Below, one piece after another: positions 55,204 to 64,000 of a DNA stretch of 64,000 bases; within the stretch, counting starts at the first letter, position 1; each line of letters begins with the position of its first letter. Source of the stretch: Pythium myriotylum (taxonomy: Eukaryota; Oomycota; Peronosporomycetes; Pythiales; Pythiaceae); the NCBI GenBank assembly GCA_023091665.1, contig JALJCQ010000001.1, positions 3,100,001 through 3,164,000 of the forward strand, written 5' to 3'. Both the position numbers and the translations under genes were made by a program. The notes beneath the pieces were generated by a model. It saw only the letters and a list, made by a program, of their open reading frames with translations. It had not been told where the DNA came from and did no database searches.

Positions 55204-56636
55204 TTAGGCCTTGGGCTTGCTCGGGATCGTGAAGACCTCGATACCGAGCACGGTCTTAACCTCCCACACGACCGTGATCACAATGTGGACATACGCGACG
55301 AGAGACAGGAAGAAAAACTCCTTGACCCACAGCGCTTCGTTAACGTGGTCGTAGATGCCCTCGAGCATGCTGAAGCAGCAATGGGCCGCGACATAGAAGA
55401 TCGGCACCAGCGTTTTGCGGAACGGGTGGTACTCCTCGCCGCACAGGTGCGCGAGCATCAAGTGGAGCACGAGCTTGCTGTTGAGCAGGCCGAGCATCCA
55501 CAAGAACGTGCGTGGGTACAGGTGGAAGATGCCCGAGGGCGAGCAGAGCGCCCAGACGCCAGCCATCGTGTTGAGGATCAGAAACGGCGACGTACGCGTG
55601 AGCGCGACCATGAGCGAGTCGTGGTTCAGGCGCACAGCCTTGTACACGTTAATCGCACTGTACAAGAGACCACGCTGTTAGCGTCACTTCAAAATGGCCA
55701 CTCAACACACACGTGTAGAACGTACTTGACAGCGATCGTCGGAACGGACGCAAAGACAGTGGCGAGCACGAAGACCGTGTTGTTCTGGATGCCCGGGATG
55801 TACTCGAGCTTCCAGAACGCAGGCCCGACAATCGCCGTCATGAGCTTGAGGAACACGCCGATGAGGATGCCCTCGGTCGGGCCGTTGATGATCGGCAGCG
55901 ACAGCAAGCCCGAGTAGTACTCTTCCCACGTCGCGCAGAAGAAGACCGTCTGCGCGCTGAGGAAGAACGCCACGGCCTTCCACGACGTGCCGATCTGCAA
56001 CACCGAAAACATGGTCATGGTGCCCACCGACACGTTAAGCGCATCGCAGCCGTGGTCGAAGAGCAGTCCGAGCGGCGAGGACGTGCCCGTGCGGCGCGCC
56101 TGCTTGCCGTCCAAGTTGTCGAGCGTCTGGTACGCGAAGAGCGCGACGGCCGCGAACGCGTAGAGCCAGCGCGGCGCCTCGCCGTCGAAGAACGGGCAGT
56201 AGTACGCGAAGAGCGAGTGCGAGATGCCGACGCAGATGAGACCGAGCAGCGTGATCTGTCGCAGTCATCAGTTGAGCCATTTGGTCTCATCTCATTCCCC
56301 TCGCTCCACCGAAACACGCAACGAGCGCGGCCTTACCAGATTGGGCGCGAGCCAGAGCGGCAGCAGCTCGACGAGAAAGTTGTTCATGGGCGTGAGCACG
56401 TGCTTGTAGATGAGCGAGTTGTCGGCGCCGTGGTACTGGTACGTGAGCAGCTTCTCCGAGCCTTCGTACGAGACGTACTTGCCAAAGTAGGTGTGCTTGC
56501 CGGCCGAGACCGAGCGGTGGCGCACGCGCTTGCGCAGCGCCTGCTGCGCCTGCGACGTGCGCGGCGACGCGAGCGCCACGTCCGAGTCGGAGCTGTTGCT
56601 GTGGAGGCGGCGCGGCGGCGTCGCGGGGGCGGCCAT
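55204..56636 (-). CDS. CDP-alcohol phosphotransferase (choline/ethanolamine phosphotransferase)
   Basis: Three exons on the minus strand: 56636-56337, 56255-55726 and 55657-55204; introns of 81 and 68 bp with GT-AG ends give an exact 427-residue frame. The enzyme makes phosphatidylcholine or phosphatidylethanolamine from diacylglycerol and the CDP-base in the ER. The catalytic signature DG-x2-AR-x8-G-x3-D-x3-D is present as LDGKQARRTGTSSPLGLLFD followed by HGCD (first Asp 149). N-terminal LTPMNNFLVELLPLWLAPNL joins ITLLGLIC across the first intron, as in the EPT1/CEPT family. About seven to eight membrane helices follow. It ends with a Lys-Ala tail (PSKPKA). The base specificity cannot be read from sequence. 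Confidence 0.9.
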
Positions 56637-56985
56637 CGTCGTCGAGGAAGCGTGGGCGCGAATGATACACCACCAGCAGCTCAGCTCAGCTGACGAGGGG
56701 GTTCGAAAATGTCCGGCACTGACTGGCGGAAAAAAAGAACATGATATGATTGGATGAAATACTGTAGAACATCGTTTGATTGGATGAAAAGCACCTGATT
56801 CCGACGAGCTGGGGTGTACCAGCTGGCGGACAGTCTGCTTTGGGAGAGGGAAGTTGGGAGAACAGTCTATATCAGTTATTTACGTGAAGAGAGGTGACTA
56901 GAAGTGTAATTATACGTTCCTGAGGGTTCAACAGACCGTTACCCATGTTTCTGTAGCTCCTCGGGAGAACGGAACCCAGAGCAAG

Positions 56986-58190
56986 ATGCGTCTGCGGAAC
57001 CACGCGCGGCGCCGCGTGGTGGTGGGCTCCCCGGGCAGCGCGAGCCGCCGCCGCGCGCACGAGCGCTCGCGGGACGCGCACGCCGAGGCTCTCGCGGCGG
57101 TTGCACCGCGATCGTGGCTCGAGGCTTCGCAGGAGGAGCTGCGATCGGACCGAACCCATCTCGACGAACACGACGGAGACGCGCGCGTTGTCGCCCCTGT
57201 ACGCTTGCGACGCGCGCGCAAAGTGTCGGACGATCGGTGCGTGGGTGTGGACGATCTTGGGAAGCGGCGTTGACTGATAGATTCGGTGCAGAGCAAGTCG
57301 CGAAGGCGAAGGAAGCGATGACCAGCAGCACGTGGAGACGCGGCTCGTGCAAAGCCGAGCGAGTACACTGAGTCCGACCAAGCAGCCGCGTGTGTTGACG
57401 AGAAGACTGTCCGGAGAAGGCATCAGTGAGGCCATGAAGCAAGTGTCGAGTAGCTACCACTGCTTGCTGCAGTCGGCGTTCGCACAGGAAGATCGCATCG
57501 ACGAGACCAACTGGCTCACCGGCACGCTGATCGATCTCATGCTCTGGCGGCTCGCGACGCAGTACCCGGATGTCTACTTCCTCGCGACGGATTTTTGCCA
57601 CCTCCACCTGCCGTCGATCGCAAAGAAAGCCGCCCTCTCAGCTCCTGACGCCGACCGAGATGCCGCCGAGCTGTACGACATCCGAGATGTGCTGGGGCGT
57701 AATGTTGACTACGCCAGCTCAAGGCCGATTGTCTTTGTTGCAAACATTGGCCACATCCACTGGAATCTGCTCCGGATCCAGTTCGAACCAGAACCTGAAC
57801 TTCAACTCTTTGAGCCGATGGGGTACGTTCCACAGATACGAAGAGGCTTTTTGGAACTTGAGGCGCTCACTTTAATCCTGTCCATTCTGCAGACGCCTCT
57901 CTTCGCGATCAGGTCTTTCATACCGTTCGGTGCCTCGTTGTGTCATCGAATGGCTTGACGCGTGCTACCCTTTGGACAAGAGCTGGATCACTCGAAGCGT
58001 GAGTGCAATCACTCGGCCGCAGCAGGTGAGCGGCTACGACTGCGGCGTCGCATGCCTGCTCTACGCCGACAAGTGCGGTCAAGGCCAGTCGCGAGAGCTC
58101 ATCAACGAGTCGACGGACCAGCACGAGATCACAACGTTCCGGTCCGAACTCCAGCGCCAACTGCAGAGCGAGCTGCTGCGCCAGCAATGA
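56986..58190 (+). CDS. Ulp1-type (C48) cysteine protease-like protein
   Basis: Three exons are proposed: 56986-57236, 57292-57822 and 57893-58190, with introns of 55 and 70 bp; the frame closes at 359 residues. The N-terminal 85 residues are very Arg-rich and of lower certainty. The C48 fold is seen from about 215: HIHWNLL gives His240-Trp241, and VSGYDCGVACLLYADKCGQG gives Gln305 and nucleophile Cys311. The third triad position, usually Asp, falls at LFEPMG (Glu258), a form common in oomycete C48 families. Such enzymes remove SUMO or related modifiers, but this large oomycete family is often linked with transposons and may not be a desumoylase. Without splicing, the region between Glu258 and the Cys exon is broken. 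Confidence 0.68.
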
Positions 58191-58656
58191 TCCAGTACAC
58201 TAGAAAACAAGCGCATAGACATAAATCATAGAGGCACTGCGTTCAAGGCAGTGTTCGAGGGAACGCGTAGTAGACGAATATGACGACTGATGGAAGAGTG
58301 ACTCATGGGTGTATGTATCACTTGCTGCTTGGTTCAGTGACGCTTCACTCTGAAGAGATACGCAACAAGCCAGCGATGGTTTTCTCCTGTTGGCCGTTTC
58401 TACTCGGGCGCTCGCTCTCATGCACTATTGCAGGAACGGCGAAAGCATTCTGCTTGGTCCCATATACTTAAGACAAGTTTATTTTCAGGCAGCAGTCACC
58501 GCCTTCCGATCGCATCCCTTGAGGAGTAGCTTTCCGACAGGCGCAGCCGATCCGTCGCAGAGAAGTCCGTTGTCCCTGCCTTTTGAGTCGGTGGTTTTGC
58601 TTGGAGCACTAGAGCATGAGCGAGCGATATCTTTGGCCTCGCGTCGAGGAAAAAAG

Positions 58657-60578
58657 ATGACGCTGCCCATTTCCCAACTTGCTCGCGCTCTCCAAATGAC
58701 TCGAGACGGAAGTAGCCTCCCACGCCTGACTGTGCGTCCACTGCACCACCAGTACGAAGCACGCCTGAGGAAGACCGGCTCAGACGAGAACACAATCCCC
58801 GATCGCTTCCGCCATCGCAGTCCGTCCAGTAGTGACCCGCTTCCACACAAGAACCTCAAGAGGTCCAAGCACATCTACAGCGACCGCTTTATCCCGTCTC
58901 GCCTCGCGACCAAGCTGCACACTGACTTTGATATCGACCCCGAACCATGGCGAGATGACGCCAACAATCAAGTGACCCACGACACGACTCAGGCGACGAC
59001 GCAGTCTGCACGCATGGCCAACGGCAGCAGCTCGAGATCAGCGGCGTCGAAAGATCCACGCTGTAAGAGTGCATCGAATAGCCTCGCAGAGTCACATTAC
59101 TCGATGCTCCTCAAGAGCGAGCTGCTCGGCGTGGATCCTCCTGGCCGCATGTTGCCGAGAAACTTCTTCGTCTCGGCAGATGAGAGCGACTTCCTTGATC
59201 CATTCTCGCCACCGACCGCACGTGCGATGATGAGTGGTGCTGCTGCATTCAACTTCTCAGGTGGAGGCCTCGCGCGAAGTCGCTCGGCGCTGTCGAGTCT
59301 CGGGTCTCAGAATTTCCTGCGCTTCAAGGCGCCTCGCCAAGGTCTGCATAGCGAGTGCAAGCTGTCGATTCCGTTCTCTGGATTTGGCAGCGTGTCGACC
59401 ACAAAGTATCTCGGCAGCGGATCCGGCACGACGCACTCCCGACGCAAATTCCCGAAAGCTCCGTTTAAAGTGCTGGACGCGCCGTCGCTCCAGGACGATT
59501 TCTACCTCAACCTCGTCGACTGGTCGGCGTCGAACGTGCTCGCTGTCGGACTGGGATCGTCCGTGTACCTCTGGAGCGCGTGCACGAGCCGAGTCACCAA
59601 GCTGTGCGATCTCGGCTCGTCCGATCTCGTGACTTCCGTCTGCTGGAGCCAGCGCGTACGATATCTCTACTGTCTTGCCACGTGCATTTGCCCATACTCA
59701 CGTTCTTTTATCCTCGCAGGGCTCCCACTTGTCTGTCGGCACCAACAGCGGCGAGGTCCAAGTCTGGGACGTCGCAGCCGCCAAGAAAGTCCGCACGATG
59801 GGGTTCGTTGTCGTCGCTCTCTTTGTCTCTTCAAATCCACACGGCTCACACTTCTTTTCTTGGATTCTTTCTCAGAGGCCACGTAGCTCGCGTCGGCACG
59901 TTGGCGTGGAGCTCGCAGCTCCTCGCTTCCGGCAGCCGCGACCGCACGATCTACCTGCGCGACATGCGTGCCGCCGAGTCCTCGAGCCATCGCCTCACAG
60001 GCCACAAGCAGGAGGTCTGCGGGCTCAAGTGGTCGTTCGACGACGGCCAGCTCGCCTCGGGCGGCAACGACAACAAGCTGTTGGTCTGGAGCGTGCACGC
60101 CGCGTCCTCGCACGCGAGCGTGCCCGTCGTGCGCTTCAGCGACCACACGGCGGCCGTCAAGGCCATCGCGTGGTCGCCTCACCAGAGCGGCCTGCTGGCC
60201 TCGGGCGGCGGCACGGCCGACCGGTGCATCCGCTTCTGGAACACGCAGACGCAGACGGCGCTCCAGGCCGTGGACACGGGCTCGCAGGTGTGCAACCTCA
60301 TGTGGTCCAAGAACGCCAACGAGCTCGTGAGCACACACGGCTACTCGCTCAACCAGATCATCGTCTGGAAGTGCCCGAGCATGACCAAGCTCGCGACCAT
60401 GACGGGCCACACGTTCCGCGTGCTCTACCTGGCCATGTCGCCCGACGGAGAGACCATCGTCACGGGCGCGGGAGACGAGACGCTGCGCTTCTGGAACGCC
60501 TTCCCGAGCGCCTCGGGCAAGAGCGGCGGCGCGCGAGGCCCCATGCTGCGAGGAGCCCTTGGGCTCGAGATCCGATGA
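58657..60578 (+). CDS. FZR1: CDH1/FZR1-type activator of the anaphase-promoting complex
   Basis: Three exons: 58657-59655, 59720-59802 and 59876-60578; introns of 64 and 73 bp; 594 residues. Cdc20/Cdh1 proteins recruit substrates to APC/C for ubiquitination in mitotic exit and G1. Motifs: C-box DRFIPSR (residues 76-82), the pre-propeller KAPFKVLDAPSLQDDFYLN, seven WD repeats with WSASNVLAVGLGSSVYLW, GTNSGEVQVWD, GHVARVGTLAW, ASGSRDRTI, QLASGGNDNKLLVW and GDETLRFW, and the C-terminal Ile-Arg tail (LGLEIR) that docks on APC3. PFKVLDAP, a Ser/Arg-rich N-terminus and the absence of a Cdc20-type Mad2-binding motif favour Cdh1. The acceptor for exon 3 gives MGGHVARVG. A start upstream of 58657 is possible but adds no conserved sequence. 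Confidence 0.92.
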
Positions 60579-61105
60579 AGAATAAATTGGCCAATTCTAA
60601 TTGTAAAATTGGGGGAAACGTACCCCGGGTTACTATTGACGGAAGGGTTACGCGTGTTGGAAATCGGAAAGCTTTCCGGAACAAAAGAGCCCGTCAAAAA
60701 ACGCGGGTAAAAGCCCGAGGACCCGTCGGTTTACCCGCGAACTTGGGTTTAATGGCTTTGTCATTCTCAACAAAAGCAGAAACGATACTAATCAATGTAA
60801 TGTTCAAGTCGTTAAAGCGAGGATAGAGCGCGGACCAGGAGGGGGGTTGGCGTCACTTGGCGTTTGTATGTGGGAGGGGTTTGAATGGGAAAGCTTTCCA
60901 AATTCAAACCTGCAAAATAGAGGAACGCGGGTATCGAGCGCTCGACGATTGACCACGACGACGACGGCGCGGCGTTCCCCTCGCGCACACGACAGCGAGG
61001 CTTGGAGGCGAGAGACGCGGCGTGCGCCAGCGCGAGAACGCGAGCGTCCCATCGGGCGCGCGAAGATCGACAGATTGAGCTCCTCACAGGAGCAATTCTT
61101 GCGCC
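60579..61105. other. Intergenic region with paired palindromes
   Basis: No gene. The 12-bp palindrome GGAAAGCTTTCC occurs twice (60666-60677 and 60888-60899) upstream of the small gene at 61106, and stretches of CCCGCG / ACGCGGG words surround the first. They may be regulatory sites. Confidence 0.5.
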
Positions 61106-61935
61106 ATGGTGGATATTGCGACGCCGGCGGTCGGCGCGCGAGGGCGCCCGAGCCCCAAGACGCCCGTCGCTGACGACGAGACCTTCCGCGTCGCCGAGGA
61201 GCTCATGCTGCTGAGCGCGTCGCGGTCGCGGGGCGCGCCGGTCGGCGGCGAAGGAGCGTCAGTAAGTGATGTGTGGATCTCGGTGGGTGGTGGATGGAAA
61301 AGCTGAGCGAGAGTGTGCACGGCAGACACGCAAAGACCCGAGAGCGCCGACAGATGAGACAGCGCAGCAACTTCGGTGCGTTGGTTGCACTTGGAGAGAC
61401 AGCCGCCGAGATGGAATGCTCACAGGGAAGCGTGTGTGTGGGATCAATCACAGGAGACGGCAAAAGGCACTCACGGCGCAATTCGAACTGCTCATGGTAC
61501 TTGTTACCCGGGAAGCATGGGACTGAGCGAGTATGCTAATGGCTAATGTCGCTACGCAGAGCCCGACGTCGTCGGAATCCTCCCAGACAAGCCAGACCCG
61601 CCGACGGTCGACACCGACGGAGCTCGAGGTGCGTTCGGTACACTTGCCCTCTCCCAGCTCCCTACAGCTCCCTACAGTTTTGACTGATCGTAAACTCAGG
61701 ACCTGATCAACTCCCGTGTCGACGTCTCCCACTCCCAGCTGCTCAACGAGCATCGAACGCAGTTTCGCCGAGCGCGTCGAAGGTACTGCCGTGAATCTCA
61801 TTTCCCCATATCTCCATGACTAACATCATGGATCCAAGATGGACCACGCAGCGAGCAAACCGACAGAAGGCCGTGTTGGCCAAGTTCAAAGTGCAGGGCA
61901 TCCCTCTCGTGGAGCATCTCGCGTCGCTCCGGTGA
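61106..61935 (+). CDS. Small four-exon gene, product unknown (134 aa)
   Basis: Exons 61106-61261, 61560-61628, 61700-61782 and 61839-61935; introns of 298, 71 and 56 bp have GT-AG ends, and the joined frame is exactly 405 bases ending in TGA. The protein begins MVDIATPAVGARGRPSPKTP, includes DDETFRVAEELMLLSASRS, a Ser/Thr-rich second exon, then helical segments DLINSRVDVSHSQLLNEHRT and RRRWTTQRANRQKAVLAKFK, and ends LVEHLASLR. The last exons look like an amphipathic helical pair or coiled coil. I do not recognise a family. The first intron is unusually long for this window, so an extra exon may be hidden in it, and a further exon after a donor that overlaps the stop (GGTGAG at 61931) is possible. 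Confidence 0.5.
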
Positions 61936-63599
61936 GAAGCTCCAGTCGCTCTTTATTTTTCGCGGGCACACGTAATAGGAACATGTTAACATAACTCCCC
62001 AAGTCATGGCAGTCGACTTGATATGATATGCGCATGTTACGAAGTTGGAAACCCCACGTTGAAGTTGCCTTTCTGACTAGCAGCTCGTGGGAAGGCCCAC
62101 GCGGGACTTGGGCTCCCAATCATGCGGCGCCATGGTGGCTTCCTTCCTCCGCCTGCGCGTGAAGAGCAGCGCGAGCCGTGTACTGTGGGCACGAGCATCC
62201 AACATATCGCACCGACTGTCCCACGGCCTCAGCCTGGGAACGAAACCAAGCACCGCAATCCACCCTGCGAAAAATTTCCCCCGATCCGATCGCTCGCCGC
62301 TGCCCAGTTTGGTCCGGACATGTCCAGGAAGCCGACGAGGTTTCCACGGCTGACGCCACGCGATGGAGAGAGAAAGAGAGAGGGGGGGGGGGAGGGAAGG
62401 AGAGCTCTCGTGCCGCGACCGCTCCGCGCGACGCCGAGGACACTTCGGCGATCTTTGGTCGTGGGCGAGCGAAGCGACGCGGCCCACGAGTCGCGTGTTC
62501 AAGTGACGCGACGCGCGTCGGTTCGGCGGGGGCACCACGCGCGAGCGTGAGCAGCGAGCGCATCCCATCGAGAGAGAAGCGTCGCAGGCGTTCGGCGTGT
62601 GGAAAGTTAACGGTCACGGATCGACACAGAAGGCGAGCGGCGGCATATCCGCCGATCAGATAGAGATCCCATGGCCGAGGTGGTCTGCGATCCCTGAAAA
62701 AACACGCGTTCAGTGTTGGCGTGAGCCCGAGAACGAAAGAAAGAAAGAAAAAAAAAACTCAAACCAGCCTGGTGGGGTTCGGAGTCAGCTGCAGACTTGC
62801 GTGTGACAGACAAGCAGCCGAAACAGTCTGGCGCAGAAAAAGGGATCTCAAACGGCATATCTTTGGAGCGTTTCGGCTAAGTGTCCCAGGAATGCATGAA
62901 GTGTATTTGGCAATATATCTAATCACACAGGTACATGTAAACACTGCTGAAGTGCATAAGCCGAAGTGATGGCATCAGCGATATCGGGTTCGAAAGGGAA
63001 TCCGATGAGTCGACTCACTCCACTGTCGAGACGGCTCGTTTAGGGCTAGGGAAGGATTACGTTGGCGGTTTCGGAGTCCCCACAACGCAGATGCACCACA
63101 TGTCTCTCCTGGTGCGGTGGAGAGTGATGGTAATCTCCCATCCTTCAACATCAGGTCGGGCTTGGAGCGACCTTCGCGCCACCTCGGGAGCCAATTTTAA
63201 CTCTTGGGCCAACATCCGCCGAGCGCTTCCACTGGTGTCGGCGGCATCGTCACTTGAATCCCACGATCAACCCAGGTCGGAAAGAAAAGAACAGAGAAAA
63301 CGTTCCTGCGGCAGGCCACAAAAAACAAGCCAACGTTCCGCGTCAACCGCGAGAACCCACAACCAAAAGCCACCACCAACCAACAAAAACCAAAAAAAAA
63401 AGAGAAGCGCTTCTCGCCCGTCATCATCGGCCACCAACAAAAAACGCAGTTGAGCAGTCGTTCATTATTTTCCGCGCGCGCGAAGAATCTTTTCCTTTTT
63501 TGTTTTGTTTTGTTTTTTTCTTTCGCACCCTCCCCCCTCGCCGATCCGACCCCTGAGGGAGAGAGAGAGAAAGAGAGAAAGCCACCCCTCGCGTGACAG
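61936..63599. other. Long non-coding stretch before the last gene
   Basis: 1.7 kb without a gene that I can support. Overlapping GC-rich frames at 62080-62660 on both strands look like chance. It holds purine-rich runs (GAGAGAAAGAGAGAGGGGGG near 62370, GAAAGAAAGAAAAAAAA near 62738, GAGAGAGAGAGAAAGAGAG near 63559) and poly-A/T runs near 63390 and 63500, as in a long promoter or 5' UTR. An acceptor-like TGACAG at 63594-63599 precedes the final coding exon. Confidence 0.5.
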
Positions 63600-64000
63600 A
63601 ACGTGAGGCGCCTCGAATACCAACGTTGGAAGCCCGTAGCTCCTCACTCGCCACGACGTCGCTCCAGCTCTCGGCGCTCCCGACGGCGCCCTCGACCTCG
63701 AGAGCGACCTCCCTGCTCGCGCCCCCCGCCGGCTGGTGGGACGACCTGCTCGACGTGCCGTCCACGCTGCCGCTGCCGTCGCCCGCGTCCTCGGAAGACT
63801 CGGACGCGCCGTCCATGGGCACGTACGACCGCGCGCTCCAGTGGAGAATGATGCAGCAACGCCACCCGCACGCGGCCTCGCCCTACTTTGCCTCGGGCTA
63901 CGCGCTCCCGCGCGCCGTCACGAGCGAGCTCAGCGCCGCCGCCACCGCCGCCGCCACCGCCTCGGCCTCGCTCGCGCCCAGCAGCTTCTACGCCAGCGAC
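63600..64000 (+). CDS. 5' part of an unidentified protein, runs off the window
   Basis: One frame is open from about 63600 to the end. It reads SSSLATTSLQLSALP, then LLAPPAGWWDDLLDVPSTLP, then SSEDSDAPSMGTYDRALQWR and HPHAASPYFASGYALP, and enters an Ala/Thr-rich run. The WWDDLLDVPSTL segment and Ser/Pro/acidic composition resemble activation regions of transcription regulators, but no domain is inside the window. The first ATG in this frame is at 63815; the coding-like sequence before it suggests that an upstream exon supplies the start and that 63598-63599 (AG) is a splice acceptor. Identity unknown. Confidence 0.4.

Noticed and set aside
59675..60826. 383-codon alternative frame inside the CDH1 gene
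   Set aside because: Its first part is a true exon of CDH1 read through the next intron; beyond that it is an Arg/Gln-rich shadow of the WD repeats.
62080..62660. Possible gene in the GC-rich stretch before the last gene
   Set aside because: Frames overlap on all three phases and both strands, and the purine tract at 62362-62400 interrupts them; more likely UTR or promoter.

Overview
The window reads as nuclear DNA of an oomycete, most likely a plant-associated Phytophthora/Pythium-type species. The reasons are: a receptor fused to a phosphoinositide phosphatase (a 'GPCR-bigram'), a signal-peptide-bearing KRE6/SKN1-type glucan enzyme, pectin-degrading GH28 enzymes, the oomycete-type Cys/His 'WRKY19-like' finger protein, few and short introns (about 55-80 bp, GT-AG), tightly packed genes, and initiator-like GCTC-ATT-C..CAATTT elements close upstream of start codons. 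No bacterial operons, tRNA, rRNA or CRISPR arrays were seen. All exon borders are read by eye from splice signals and frame continuity.

Layout. (1) 1-16.7 kb: housekeeping and signalling genes: EMC4, the 7TM-INPP4 fusion, a legumain-type protease, an unrecognised multi-pass membrane protein, a small single-pass protein and a KRE6/SKN1 glycosidase. (2) 16.7-25 kb: a mobile-element nest. Two nearly identical 647-bp inverted-repeat elements lie in opposite orientation on either side of a young, almost complete Ty1/copia element with 326-bp LTRs, a 5-bp TSD, one in-frame stop and an extra ORF upstream of gag. (3) 25-43.7 kb: a dynamic accessory island built by local duplication. It holds two GH28 genes (both lacking the family GHG histidine), a small secreted repeat protein that shares its repeat with the tail of one GH28, a second legumain, two related small secreted proteins (one has lost its cysteine domain), and at least six tiny single-pass membrane proteins plus decayed copies, with 5'-truncated LINE pieces among them. 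(4) 44-62 kb: a compact core block: SulP-STAS-cNMP transporter, PDZ/coiled-coil protein, DDX47/Rrp3 helicase, Cys/His finger regulator, COQ2, CDP-alcohol phosphotransferase, Ulp1-type protease, CDH1/FZR1 and a small four-exon gene. (5) 62-64 kb: a long non-coding stretch and the 5' part of an unidentified gene running off the end.

The core genes are independent housekeeping functions (ER insertion, ribosome biogenesis, ubiquinone, phospholipid synthesis, cell cycle). The island looks like a secreted/surface gene nursery: pectin-active proteins, secreted peptides, cysteine proteases and short membrane proteins arise by tandem duplication, truncation and domain exchange. The best leads are the GPCR-INPP4 fusion, the micro-membrane-protein family, the repeat shared by a GH28 tail and a stand-alone secreted protein, and the paired TACCGGTA boxes in front of both legumain genes.
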